NCBI GenBank assembly: GCA_017512025.1
Contig: JAFWHH010000012.1
Coordinates: 124,001-188,000 of the forward strand
Source: Clostridia bacterium
GTDB lineage: Bacteria > Bacillota > Clostridia > TANB77 > CAG-508
Length of the DNA: 64,000 nucleotides
Direction: 5' to 3'
Position numbers and translations under genes: made by a program. The notes below the pieces were generated by a model. It was not told the DNA's origin, ran no database searches, and saw nothing but the letters and a program-made list of their open reading frames with translations. Of this stretch, positions 17,699-26,762 are shown in pieces (position 1 is the first letter of the stretch; each line of letters begins with the position of its first letter).

Positions 17699-18040
17699 AT
17701 GACGCGGGCAGAAAAAATAGAGAACAAGATAAAAACTCTAAAAGCTCAGCTTCAATACTGGGAAGCAGAGCTTCAACGCGCCAAAGTCTCTGAGGAGAAA
17801 GATGCTCTGATCTTCCAAGAGGTACCAGCAAAAGTTCGGAACATGTTTTCTAACATGCAAGAACTGAGAAGGTTTTGTTATGGTCAGCACGATGGCAAAG
17901 GTGTTCCTGTATCACAGGCAGCTTTCGCTAAGGCTATCACACCATATCAAAGGCTGAGTGCCCTCAGGGGGATTGGAGACAGCTATGTCCGAGAGACATT
18001 GAAGGTTCTGGGTATTCCGCTTGATGCGGATACCAAATGA
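17699..18040 (+). CDS. Orphan gene of foreign composition (cassette 3, 113 aa)
   Basis: Unrecognised. The N-terminal 30 residues form a heptad-like coiled coil (KIENKIKTLKAQLQYWEAEL). The C-terminal half contains LSALRGIGDSYVRETLKVLGI, a helix-hairpin-helix-like stretch (LRGIGDSYVRE) that could contact nucleic acid; this is inference. AAAGGAGGG precedes ATG 17699. The line 17881-17940 holds 31/60 G+C. Unlike the other four cassettes it has no obvious promoter of its own and follows the pyrB stop by 22 bases, so it should be co-transcribed with the pyr operon. It ends in the hairpin at 18054-18090. Confidence 0.75.
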   Translation: MTRAEKIENKIKTLKAQLQYWEAELQRAKVSEEKDALIFQEVPAKVRNMFSNMQELRRFCYGQHDGKGVPVSQAAFAKAITPYQRLSALRGIGDSYVRETLKVLGIPLDADTK

Positions 18041-18053
18041 ATCTGATAAACAG

Positions 18054-18090
18054 AGAGTCACGGTATGTTATATCGTGGCTCTTTGTTTTT
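18054..18090 (+). terminator. Terminator of cassette 3 and the pyr operon
   Basis: AGAGTCACG and CGTGGCTCT pair over nine positions (one G-U), followed by TTGTTTTTAT. Confidence 0.75.
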
Positions 18091-18122
18091 ATATTTAAGT
18101 ATAAATATTTATAGCAGAAATA

Positions 18123-18151
18123 TTTATATTTTTTTTTGTTTATTGTATAAT
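18123..18151 (+). promoter_or_regulatory. Probable promoter of the Mg2+ ATPase gene
   Basis: A good TATAAT (18146-18151) preceded by TTG, with only a weak -35 (TTTATA) 17 bases upstream. The 30-base leader has no room for a Mg2+ riboswitch. Confidence 0.5.
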
Positions 18152-18185
18152 CCACTTGTATCCAAAAAAGATTGGAGATGTTACT

Positions 18186-20804
18186 ATGAAAGATAAGAAA
18201 ATTATTGAGAATTGCCAATTGGCAGAGAAAAACCTAAGATCATATAGCAAAGCAGATAGTAACGAGGTATTAAAGAAATTTAATACTTCTACTAAAGGAT
18301 TAAGTGTTGTTGAAATTGAAGAAAGATTAGATGAATATGGGAAGAATACTATTGAAATTGAAAACAATAGTACTTGGTTTAAAAAGATAAAAGATGCGGT
18401 TATTAATCCGTTCAATATAGTGTTGATACTGGTAGCTGCTGTTACTTTTGTAACGGATGTTATTTTACCAGCTAAAAAAGATTATGCCACATTTATATTG
18501 ATTGTTGGTACGATTATAATATCGGCAATTATTTCATTATATCAAGAGAATAAATCAGATAATGCTGCTAAAAAATTAAAGAAAATGATTTCTAACAAAA
18601 TAGATGTAATTAGAGATGAAGTACAAGTATTAGTTGATGTAGAGAACGTTGTACCTGGTGATATAGTAAAGCTTTCATCTGGAGACATGATTCCTGGAGA
18701 TGTTAGATTTATTGAAGTGAAGGACCTATTCGTTGATCAAGCTTCACTAACTGGTGAATCAAATCCAGTGGAAAAATTCGCTAAATATGAGGATTGCGAT
18801 AGTGTTACTGATATTCCAAATATTGGATTTATGGGGACTAACATTGTAAGTGGTAGTGCAACAGCAGTTGTTGTTGCTACTGGAAGTGAAACATACTTTG
18901 GAAGTATGGCTAAGTCTTTGTATAGTGTTAACGAAAAGAATAGCTTTGAAAAAGGTATAGATAATGTAAGTACATTACTTATCAAGTTTATGCTAATGAT
19001 GCTTCCAATTATTCTAGTAGTAAATTTATTTACTAAAGGAGAATGGTGGGATTCGCTTATCTTTGCTATTACAATAGCAGTTGGTTTAACACCAGAAATG
19101 CTTCCTGTTATAATGACATCTACAATGGCTAAAGGTGCTGTTGATATGTCTAAAAAGAAAACTATTGTAAAGAGAATTGCTGCTATTCAAACATTTGGAG
19201 AAATGAACATTCTTTGTACGGATAAAACAGGAACTCTTACTGAAGATGAGATTGTTCTTGAAAGATATATGGATGTTGAAGGGAATGAGAATTTAAGAAT
19301 ACTTAAGCATGCATTCTTAAACAGCTATTTTCAAACTGGACTTAAAAACTTAATCGATGTTGCTATTATTTCTAGAGCAGAAAAAGAAAATTTAAATATT
19401 CTTAAAGAAAAATATGTAAGAGAAGATGAGATACCATTTGACTTTGCCAGAAGAAGAATGAGTGTTGTGCTTAGAGACGAAAATGGTAAGAGACAATTAA
19501 TTACAAAAGGTGCTGTTGATGAAATTATATCAATATGTTCATATATTGATATAAATGGTACTGCAATTAAAATGACTGATGAACATAGAAAGAAAGCTTA
19601 TGAAGTTTATGAAAAGCATAATCATGAAGGACTTCGTGTTTTAGCTGTTGCTCAAAAGAATAACATCCATGGTGTTGAAACATTTGGTGTAGGCGATGAA
19701 TCAGAGATGGTTCTAATTGGATTTGTTGGATTCTTAGATCCACCAAAGAGCAGTGCTAAACAAGCTATTGAAGCATTAAAGAAACATGGTGTTGATACAG
19801 TTGTTTTAACTGGTGACAGTGAAGGAGTTGCTCTTAACGTATGTAAGAAGGTTGGAATAAATGTTACAAATAGATTAACTGGAAAAGACATTGAGAATAT
19901 GGATGATGAGGAGCTTAAGAAAAAAGTTCCAAGTTGTCACTTATACTCAAAGCTTTCTCCAACACAAAAACAAAGAATTGTAAGATTATACCAGGAGCTT
20001 GGAAATACAGTTGGTTATATGGGTGATGGTATTAACGATAGCCCTCCATTAAAACAAGCAGACGTTGGTATTTCTGTTGATACAGCTGTTGATATTGCAA
20101 AGGAAACAGCAGATATTATTCTTCTTGAAAAAGATTTAAATGTTCTAGAAGAAGGTGTTGTTAATGGAAGAAAAACATTTACAAATGTTCTTAAGTATAT
20201 CAAAATGGCAACAAGTGGTAACTTTGGTAATATGATTTCAGTAATAATTGCAAGTATTTTCTTGCCATTCTTACCATTATTACCAATACACATACTAATT
20301 CAAAACTTATTGTGCGATTTTGCACAAATTGGTATGCCATTTGATAATGTTGATATGGAATATATAAAGCAACCGAAAAAATGGAACACTAAAGATATTA
20401 AAAGATTCATGTTTGCATTTGGTTTTATTAGTACAGTTCTAGATATAATGTGTTTTGCAATATTATGGTTTGTACTTAAATTTAATACAGTCGAAAAAGC
20501 TGCATTATTCCAAACAGGATGGTTTGCATTTGGTATAATATCTCAAACATTAATTATTCACATGATTAGAACTCACAAAGTACCATTTATAAAGAGCAGA
20601 GCATCTAAACAATTACTAATATCAACATTCTCAATTATTTTTGTCACACTACTAATTACATTTACCGACATAGCAACAATATTTGATTTAAGTAGATTAC
20701 CAATAGCTTATATGCTATGGATTGCTGCATTATTAATAGTTTATGCAGTTGTTATTCAAATATATAAGAAGTTTTATATTAAGAAAAATAAAAAATGGTT
20801 ATAA
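18186..20804 (+). CDS. mgtA: Magnesium-importing P-type ATPase (MgtA type)
   Basis: The 872-residue protein is a P3B-type ATPase that drives Mg2+ uptake. The phosphorylated aspartate is D346 in CTDKTGTLTEDEIVLERYMD, with the actuator TGES, the hinge MGDGINDSPPLKQADVGISVD and the MgtA-type C-terminal IGMPFDNVDMEYIKQPKKW before four or more membrane helices. TTGGAG precedes ATG 18186; the frame extends to 18156 without a better start. It follows the pyr terminator and has a separate promoter, and appears monocistronic or shared with the lipoprotein downstream. Confidence 0.93.
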   Translation: MKDKKIIENCQLAEKNLRSYSKADSNEVLKKFNTSTKGLSVVEIEERLDEYGKNTIEIENNSTWFKKIKDAVINPFNIVLILVAAVTFVTDVILPAKKDYATFILIVGTIIISAIISLYQENKSDNAAKKLKKMISNKIDVIRDEVQVLVDVENVVPGDIVKLSSGDMIPGDVRFIEVKDLFVDQASLTGESNPVEKFAKYEDCDSVTDIPNIGFMGTNIVSGSATAVVVATGSETYFGSMAKSLYSVNEKNSFEKGIDNVSTLLIKFMLMMLPIILVVNLFTKGEWWDSLIFAITIAVGLTPEMLPVIMTSTMAKGAVDMSKKKTIVKRIAAIQTFGEMNILCTDKTGTLTEDEIVLERYMDVEGNENLRILKHAFLNSYFQTGLKNLIDVAIISRAEKENLNILKEKYVREDEIPFDFARRRMSVVLRDENGKRQLITKGAVDEIISICSYIDINGTAIKMTDEHRKKAYEVYEKHNHEGLRVLAVAQKNNIHGVETFGVGDESEMVLIGFVGFLDPPKSSAKQAIEALKKHGVDTVVLTGDSEGVALNVCKKVGINVTNRLTGKDIENMDDEELKKKVPSCHLYSKLSPTQKQRIVRLYQELGNTVGYMGDGINDSPPLKQADVGISVDTAVDIAKETADIILLEKDLNVLEEGVVNGRKTFTNVLKYIKMATSGNFGNMISVIIASIFLPFLPLLPIHILIQNLLCDFAQIGMPFDNVDMEYIKQPKKWNTKDIKRFMFAFGFISTVLDIMCFAILWFVLKFNTVEKAALFQTGWFAFGIISQTLIIHMIRTHKVPFIKSRASKQLLISTFSIIFVTLLITFTDIATIFDLSRLPIAYMLWIAALLIVYAVVIQIYKKFYIKKNKKWL

Positions 20805-20875
20805 TTCTAATGCTTATTGAATTATGTGAGGATTTATTAATTCTAGATAAATGAAACGAAAGAGGAGGATTTCAT

Positions 20876-21223
20876 ATGAAAACAATAAATAAAATAATAT
20901 CTCTAATTGCATTATTATCAATTATTTTTGGAGCACTTGTACTAACAGGATGTGGAAAAAAGAACGATAATAAACCAACACTTGTTGGTGTATGGAAAAT
21001 GGAAGAGGAAAAATATAAAGAATTTGGATATAAGTTTAATGAAGATGGAACTGGTAGCTATTTAATTAATGAGTCAGAGTTACCATTCTCATACCAAGAT
21101 AAAGGGGATAGACTGGTTATTACATACAGTAACCAAGTTGAGGCTGAGGTAGAGTATAGAATTGAAGGTGATATCCTTATTGTTAAAGAAAAATATGGTG
21201 AATTAAGATACAAAAAGCAATAA
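20876..21223 (+). CDS. Small lipoprotein, DUF5640-like
   Basis: A 115-residue precursor with a basic N-terminus, hydrophobic stretch and lipobox LTGC near residue 26, predicting a lipid anchor on the outer face of the membrane. The mature part (LVGVWKMEEEKYKEFGYKFNEDGTG) matches the short beta-rich lipoproteins annotated as DUF5640, which have no established role. AGAGGAGG precedes the ATG. It lies 71 bases after mgtA and ends at the terminator 21229-21249. Confidence 0.75.
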   Translation: MKTINKIISLIALLSIIFGALVLTGCGKKNDNKPTLVGVWKMEEEKYKEFGYKFNEDGTGSYLINESELPFSYQDKGDRLVITYSNQVEAEVEYRIEGDILIVKEKYGELRYKKQ

Positions 21224-21228
21224 TAAAT

Positions 21229-21249
21229 GGGGCCATGGTGCCCCTTTTT
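21229..21249 (+). terminator. Terminator after the lipoprotein gene
   Basis: GGGGC/GCCCC stem around CATGGT, followed by TTTTT. Confidence 0.75.
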
Positions 21250-21284
21250 AAATAGGTTAAGTTTTATTTATAGGGAGATAGAGA

Positions 21285-21938
21285 ATGTTTGTTAAAGTTA
21301 ATGGAATAAATATACACTATGAGGTTTTTGGTGAAGGAAAACCAATTATTCTCTTGCATGGAAACGGCGAATGTTATAAAATATTTGATGTACTTATTGA
21401 CAAGCTTAAAGCAAATTATAAAGTTTATGCAATAGATAGTAGATGTCATGGAGAAAGTGATAAGACAAAAGAAATAACATATGACTTGATGTGTGACGAT
21501 ACAATTGGATTCATTAAAGAATTAAATATAGAAAAGCCAATATTATATGGATTCAGTGATGGTGGTATTATTGGATTATTAATTGCAATGAAAGAGCCAG
21601 AGCTATTATCTAATCTAATAATAAGCGGTGCTAATTTAAATCCTAAAGCATGTATTAAGATAGATTATATTTTAGGAAAAATAATTTATTGTATTACGGG
21701 TAGTAAATTATTTAGATTAATGCTTACTGAACCAAACATTGAGCCAGAAGAATTGTCTAAGATAATTATACCAGTTCATGTACTTGCTGGTGAGAAGGAC
21801 ATCATAAAAAAGGAGCATACTGAACTTATTGCCAATAGTATAAAAAATAGCACGCTTGAAATTATTCCAAAAGAAAACCATGGAAGTTATATAGTTCATA
21901 GTGATAAAATATATGGAATCATAGAAAAGTACTTATAA
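21285..21938 (+). CDS. Alpha/beta-hydrolase
   Basis: The 217-residue protein has the oxyanion-loop motif LLHGNGE near residue 24, the nucleophile elbow GFSDGG with S91, an acidic residue in LAGEKDIIKKEHT and a C-terminal histidine in ENHGSY, giving a complete Ser-Asp-His triad. There is no signal peptide, so it is cytoplasmic. The substrate is not predictable. It starts a run of closely spaced genes (12, 9 and 17 bases apart) with the PAP2 phosphatase, MscS channel and membrane protein that follow, a likely operon. Confidence 0.85.
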   Translation: MFVKVNGINIHYEVFGEGKPIILLHGNGECYKIFDVLIDKLKANYKVYAIDSRCHGESDKTKEITYDLMCDDTIGFIKELNIEKPILYGFSDGGIIGLLIAMKEPELLSNLIISGANLNPKACIKIDYILGKIIYCITGSKLFRLMLTEPNIEPEELSKIIIPVHVLAGEKDIIKKEHTELIANSIKNSTLEIIPKENHGSYIVHSDKIYGIIEKYL

Positions 21939-21949
21939 GAGGGGAGAAT

Positions 21950-22606
21950 ATGATCAATAAAGTTAGTAACATGATAGACAGACTAATTGATATTATATGG
22001 ATTAACAGAAGAGTCATCGTTATGTTATTATTCAGTATTTTATTTATTGCAATACTAGATAATGTAGTAGATGAAGATATATATAATTTTGATGTTGCAG
22101 GATATGAATTTGTAACATCAGATATGTCAGAAACAATGACTTTCTTTGCAAAGATAATAACTAGAATGGCAAGTCCGGTAATATTAGGGTTAATCGCATT
22201 TTCATTATTTTTTGCAATTAAAGATAAAAAAATTAGATGGTCTATTATTATAAATGCTATAGTAGCAGCATTATTGAATTTTTTAATTAAAAATATAATT
22301 CAAAGGCCAAGACCAATTGGACATAGACTAATTGATGAAAACGGATATAGTTTCCCTTCAGGGCACTCAATGGTTAGTATGGCTTTTTATGGATATCTGA
22401 TATATATAATAAACAAGAAGGTTGAAAGTAAGACTATAAGGATAATATCAACGATTCTATTATCAGTTTTAATTGTCTTAATTGGATTAAGTAGAATCTA
22501 TTTAGGAGTTCACTACACAAGTGATGTGTGTGGAGGATTCTGTGTAGCACTATCATATCTAATGTTATATACTGGAATATTAAAATGGATGGATGAAAGA
22601 AAGTAG
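21950..22606 (+). CDS. PAP2-family membrane phosphatase
   Basis: The 218-residue integral membrane protein has about six helices and the three PAP2 motifs: KNIIQRPRP, SFPSGHSM and SRIYLGVHYTSDV. Such enzymes dephosphorylate phosphatidate, phosphatidylglycerol phosphate or undecaprenyl pyrophosphate at the outer membrane face; which one applies here cannot be read from sequence. GAGGGGAG precedes the ATG. Confidence 0.92.
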   Translation: MINKVSNMIDRLIDIIWINRRVIVMLLFSILFIAILDNVVDEDIYNFDVAGYEFVTSDMSETMTFFAKIITRMASPVILGLIAFSLFFAIKDKKIRWSIIINAIVAALLNFLIKNIIQRPRPIGHRLIDENGYSFPSGHSMVSMAFYGYLIYIINKKVESKTIRIISTILLSVLIVLIGLSRIYLGVHYTSDVCGGFCVALSYLMLYTGILKWMDERK

Positions 22607-22614
22607 GAGGATTT

Positions 22615-23415
22615 ATGGAGCAATTTAAAGAATTTTTTAGTAATTTGATGCACATGCAATTTATAAGTTCAATCGTGGTTGTAGTTATAAGTATTATTCT
22701 ATATGAATGCATTGCACATTTCTTACGCAAAAGAGAAAAAAGCAGTAATTTAAGAATGTTTAAAAGCAAAAAAGGAAAGACATATTACAAATTAATAATA
22801 AGCGTAATAAGATATATCTTTATAATTGTAACAGTTCTTATTCTTTTACAAGTAAATGGTGTAAATGTAAGCTCTATGCTTGCAGGTGTTGGAATCATGG
22901 GAGTTATTATTGGTTTTGCAATTCAAGATGCTCTTAAAGATTTTGTAAAAGGATTCGATATAATTTCTGATTCATATTACAACGTTGGTGATGTAATTAA
23001 ATTTAAAGATATAGAAGGAAAAGTGCTTTCTATTGGTTTAAAAACAACCAAAATTGAAGATATAAGAACTCTTAATGTTATATCTGTATCTAACAGAAAC
23101 ATTGAACAAGTTGAGGTTGTTTCAAATATTTTAAACATTAGCATACCAATGCCATATGAGGTAGAAGTAAAAAAAGCAGAAAAAGTTGTAAAAAGTATTT
23201 CAGAAAATATAGCAGAAGATGAACTAATCAATTCATGCGAATATAAGGGAGTTACTGATCTTGCAGAATCAAGTATTAATTATTTAATACAAGCAAAATG
23301 TAACTCAGAAAACAAATTACAAGCGAGAAGAAATATTTTAAGATGTATATTAGTCGGATTGGAAAAAAATAATATCCATGTACCATACAACCAAATTGAT
23401 GTACATCAAAAATAA
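22615..23415 (+). CDS. MscS-family mechanosensitive channel
   Basis: The 266-residue protein has three N-terminal membrane helices, the pore-lining helix with glycine/alanine packing (SMLAGVGIMGVIIGFAIQDALKDFVKGF) and the beta-domain entry YYNVGDVIKFKDIEG, as in MscS. It would release solutes on hypo-osmotic shock. Length is close to the minimal MscS. AGGAGG precedes the ATG, nine bases after the PAP2 gene. Confidence 0.92.
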   Translation: MEQFKEFFSNLMHMQFISSIVVVVISIILYECIAHFLRKREKSSNLRMFKSKKGKTYYKLIISVIRYIFIIVTVLILLQVNGVNVSSMLAGVGIMGVIIGFAIQDALKDFVKGFDIISDSYYNVGDVIKFKDIEGKVLSIGLKTTKIEDIRTLNVISVSNRNIEQVEVVSNILNISIPMPYEVEVKKAEKVVKSISENIAEDELINSCEYKGVTDLAESSINYLIQAKCNSENKLQARRNILRCILVGLEKNNIHVPYNQIDVHQK

Positions 23416-23431
23416 TTAATAGGAGAATTTT

Positions 23432-24088
23432 ATGCTAAAGATAAAAATATCATTATGTTTAAATATAATAATTGTAATATTTGTTGCATTTGCAACAATT
23501 TGTATGATGAATGGTATTTATTTTATGGGACAAGAATTGCTTTTAACAGAAACAGGGCCAGGATTATTTAAGTACTTTACAGTTCAGTCAAATGTGCTTA
23601 TGGGGATTATTGCTCTTGTTTTTGCTCTTGCCCAAAGTTTAGTTCTAACCAAGAAAATAAAAGAAATACATAAAGACTTTTATGTATTAAAGATGGTGTT
23701 TACTGTTGGAGTTGTACTTACATTTTTAACAACAGCTTTGTTTTTAGCTCCAACATCAACACATGGATATTTTGCATTGTTTAAAAATGCCAATTTGTTT
23801 TATCATTTTCTTATCCCATTACTAAGTGCAATTACTTTTGTATTTTTTGAAAAGACAGATCAAATAAAATTTAAATATGTTTGTATGGGAGTATTACCAA
23901 TGCTTTTATATGGCATTTACTATACAATAAATATCTTTTCACATATAGTTGATGGAAAAGTATTACCAGAATATGATTGGTATGGATTTGCAGCTGGAGG
24001 AATGTATTCAATTTTTATATCATTCCCAATTATGCTGATAGCAACGTATTTGATAAGTTTTACATTATGGAAATTTAATAAAATTTAA
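23432..24088 (+). CDS. Six-helix membrane protein, Pr6Pr-like
   Basis: A 218-residue protein with about six membrane segments. YFTVQSNVLMGI in helix 2 and HFLIPLLSAITFVFFE in helix 4 are characteristic of the Pr6Pr (FAR-17a/AIG1-like) membrane family, whose function in bacteria is unknown; some eukaryotic relatives are hydrolases. It is the last gene of the hydrolase-PAP2-MscS group. TAGGAG precedes the ATG. Confidence 0.7.
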   Translation: MLKIKISLCLNIIIVIFVAFATICMMNGIYFMGQELLLTETGPGLFKYFTVQSNVLMGIIALVFALAQSLVLTKKIKEIHKDFYVLKMVFTVGVVLTFLTTALFLAPTSTHGYFALFKNANLFYHFLIPLLSAITFVFFEKTDQIKFKYVCMGVLPMLLYGIYYTINIFSHIVDGKVLPEYDWYGFAAGGMYSIFISFPIMLIATYLISFTLWKFNKI

Positions 24089-24094
24089 AAAAAG

Positions 24095-24123
24095 TATTTT
24101 ATTTTTTTTAGTTATGATATAAT
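24095..24123 (+). promoter_or_regulatory. Extended -10 promoter of the acidic-protein gene
   Basis: TGATATAAT (24115-24123) contains an extended -10 with TATAAT at 24118-24123. The -35 (TATTTT) is poor. Confidence 0.5.
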
Positions 24124-24155
24124 TGATGCAGAACGAAAGAAAAGCGGAGGTTTTT

Positions 24156-24797
24156 ATGAGCGATAAACAAAATGTTTTGACCAAAGAAGAACAGATGCAG
24201 ATGGAAATATTAATTACACGTGGTCAAATGATTGTATTCCCAGAAAGAGCTGAGCAGTGGGAAGAATATGTAGAAAAAAGTTATAATGATAAATATCGAG
24301 GTCAAGATGCTGCAGAAGCATTGGAGATTATAGAAGCATTAAATAGAGGTGTCGGATTAGATGAAGCTAAAAAAATGCTAACAGAAATAGAGCCAAATGG
24401 TGAAGCAAATGGACCAATAAGAAGAGCAGTATTATTATTTGCAAATAGAGGTCCTGAGTTTTGGAAAGAAACATCTGAAGGACATATATCTTTAAGAACA
24501 AGATTTCAACTTTTTAGAATAAGCAGACAAAATGCTAAATTAACTAAACTATATCAATATACGTTAGCACCGGGAAAAGAACCAAACAGAGAAGAAGAGT
24601 CTGAATCAAAAAGTCAATCTAAAGAAGATCAAAATCAAAGCTGGGTTCTTGGAGATGACGAAATGCAAATTGTTATGGATCATCAGAGAGAAATAGCTGA
24701 AAAAGCAAAACAAGATCGAGATACAGGAATAGCGCAAGAAAATAAAAATCAAAAGAAGGAAATAGATAACGACCCTAACGAAGGATTAGAAATATAA
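24156..24797 (+). CDS. Hydrophilic protein of unknown function (213 aa)
   Basis: ATG 24156 follows CGGAGG and gives MSDKQNVLTKEEQMQ; the frame is open to 24123, inside the -10 box. The first 150 residues look helical and globular (EQWEEYVEKSYNDKYRGQDAAEAL is typical). The last 60 are charged, rich in E, K, Q and S, and probably disordered. There is no signal peptide, membrane segment or recognised domain. A perfect 8-bp hairpin (24813-24831) lies downstream. Confidence 0.65.
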   Translation: MSDKQNVLTKEEQMQMEILITRGQMIVFPERAEQWEEYVEKSYNDKYRGQDAAEALEIIEALNRGVGLDEAKKMLTEIEPNGEANGPIRRAVLLFANRGPEFWKETSEGHISLRTRFQLFRISRQNAKLTKLYQYTLAPGKEPNREEESESKSQSKEDQNQSWVLGDDEMQIVMDHQREIAEKAKQDRDTGIAQENKNQKKEIDNDPNEGLEI

Positions 24798-24862
24798 AAA
24801 GTTTTTATTTTATTTTCAATGAGATTGAAAATGAATTAATATAAAAGCATGGAGGAAAACAA

Positions 24863-26614
24863 ATGAGAAAAACAAAAAGTAAAGCAATAATAGCTTTAAC
24901 AATCATTGCTGCAATGATTTTATCATTAGCAGTATCAAGAGTATCTGCAAATGACTCTTACAAAATAAGATTTAGCGTTAGTGCTAATGCAACAGAAAAT
25001 CATACAATTCAAGTTGTTGATGATGGCCAACATTTAGTAATTGATGGTCAGTATGTTGATGCAAAGAAGGCTAATGCTGCTACTCCGGAAGAAGCCAATG
25101 TTAGTTTTTCTGTAGCTGATGTAGGTAACGGTGTATATGAGATGACAATTCCTAATGGTGAGGAAGTTGTTTTAAACTTTTATGGAAATAATAAATTTGA
25201 CTTGTTTGCAAATGGACAACCAGTACAATCAGACCAAACAACATTTAGTACAGGAACAAATATAGCTATCCAAGATTATGTTGCACCACAACAAGGTGAT
25301 CAACCGGGTGACCAACCACAAGTAGGTGGACCAGATAATATAACAATTGATGCTAAATTTACAGATACACATATGATTGCATCTATTAATGGTATTACTT
25401 TTATGGATGATGCACAAGAATTTATGGATTCTTTTGAAGGAACATTAGATGCTGCTGGAACAACTGATCCAAATGAAACAAATACATTTAAATTTATAAA
25501 TGTATTTGGTGATGCTCCTGTTCTAGAATTCACAATAAATGGAGTTACATATAAAGAGGGAGACGAGAATATTACAATAGGAACTGATGGTGAGTTCACA
25601 ACAATTACTGTTCCAGGTGCAGCAAGTTATACAATCAGAGGTACTGGAGATCCAAATGCAGAGCTTCCAAGAACAATAATATGGACAAATCCAAATTATG
25701 TACCACGTGATGCAGCAGATGAAGAATGGATTCAAGAGTTCAAGTTAGAGAACGGATATGGATATGTTGCTGCAGTTTATGATGAAGAAGGTAACTTAGT
25801 TGATCCAGATACATATAAATCTGAAAACTGGACTACAAATGAAAATGGTGCAGGTGTTGGTTCAAATGGATTCGGATGGATTAATGTTAAACCAGGATCA
25901 AAAGTTGTATTCGAATTTTATCCAGAATATGGATATCAATTAACAGATATTAGAATTAATGGAAACAAATTAGGATTATCAAATTTAATGAATTCTTTTG
26001 AATTTATTATGCCGGATACTAATATACATTTTGATGCAGAATTTACAAAAACTTCAGATGTTTTAAAAGATGGAAGTAACTCTATTGAAGGTGGAGCTAT
26101 CGAATTACCAGATGGTACAATCGATAGTGGTACTGCTCAATTAAGAGTAAACGATGTTGATATTCCAGCTGATAAAATCAAAGGATTTGAGAATGCTGCA
26201 GGAGATTATAGTGTTAAAACATATTTAGACATTGATTTATTCCAAGTATTCTACAAAGGTAAAGATGATGATGAAGATGTTTGGGAGAATAAATTAGATG
26301 AATTAGAGAAAGAAGCAACTATTTCATTAAAATTAGCTGATGGATTAACAGCTGATGATATTGTTATAGTTCACAATGTACATGATGGAGATGAATATGA
26401 AGTAATTAAAATCGAGTCATATGATGAAGCTACAAATACAATTACATTCAAAACAAAATCATTCTCTAATTATGCAATTGCAACAAAAGGTGACGGAAAG
26501 AAATCTAAGAGCCCAAAAGCCGGAGATAGATTTATTATTTATGGTATAGCTGGTGCTGTAGCTGTGATAGTTCTTATCGCTGTAGTTGTTAAGAAAAATA
26601 AAAAAGAAGATTAA
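24863..26614 (+). CDS. Cell-surface protein with sortase-type C-terminal signal
   Basis: A 583-residue precursor: signal peptide (residues 1-29, ending VSAND), a beta-rich extracellular region with Gly/Gln/Pro linker near residue 145 and an InlB-B-like stretch (YVAAVYDEEGNLVDP ... VVFEFYPEYGYQLTDIRING), then SPKAGD at about residue 553, a hydrophobic helix and a KKNKKED tail. This layout matches cell-wall sorting signals of the (N/S)PxTGD type, but threonine is replaced by alanine. The protein may therefore be sortase-anchored or simply membrane-anchored. Role unknown; adhesion or envelope scaffolding is inference. Confidence 0.75.
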   Translation: MRKTKSKAIIALTIIAAMILSLAVSRVSANDSYKIRFSVSANATENHTIQVVDDGQHLVIDGQYVDAKKANAATPEEANVSFSVADVGNGVYEMTIPNGEEVVLNFYGNNKFDLFANGQPVQSDQTTFSTGTNIAIQDYVAPQQGDQPGDQPQVGGPDNITIDAKFTDTHMIASINGITFMDDAQEFMDSFEGTLDAAGTTDPNETNTFKFINVFGDAPVLEFTINGVTYKEGDENITIGTDGEFTTITVPGAASYTIRGTGDPNAELPRTIIWTNPNYVPRDAADEEWIQEFKLENGYGYVAAVYDEEGNLVDPDTYKSENWTTNENGAGVGSNGFGWINVKPGSKVVFEFYPEYGYQLTDIRINGNKLGLSNLMNSFEFIMPDTNIHFDAEFTKTSDVLKDGSNSIEGGAIELPDGTIDSGTAQLRVNDVDIPADKIKGFENAAGDYSVKTYLDIDLFQVFYKGKDDDEDVWENKLDELEKEATISLKLADGLTADDIVIVHNVHDGDEYEVIKIESYDEATNTITFKTKSFSNYAIATKGDGKKSKSPKAGDRFIIYGIAGAVAVIVLIAVVVKKNKKED

Positions 26615-26639
26615 TTTTAAAGAATAAAATATAAAAAAT

Positions 26640-26670
26640 AAAACAGTCAAAATGGCTGTTTTATTTTTTT
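26640..26670 (+). terminator. Terminator after the surface-protein gene
   Basis: AAAACAGTC and GGCTGTTTT pair over nine positions, followed by ATTTTTTT. Confidence 0.85.
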
Positions 26671-26678
26671 ACTTTCTA

Positions 26679-26708
26679 TTGACTCTCAATTGTTCGTAAT
26701 GATAAAAT
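26679..26708 (+). promoter_or_regulatory. Promoter of the 624-residue gene
   Basis: TTGACT (26679-26684), an 18-base spacer and TAAAAT (26703-26708). Confidence 0.6.
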
Positions 26709-26762
26709 TGGCATAGAAAATAAAACGGAAAACAAAAGAAAATTTAATTTGGGGGATATTAA

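Noticed and set aside
24813..24831. TTTTCAAT/ATTGAAAA hairpin between the acidic-protein gene and the surface-protein gene as a terminator.
   Set aside because: No U tract on the + strand; the stem is AT-only and could be chance in such DNA.
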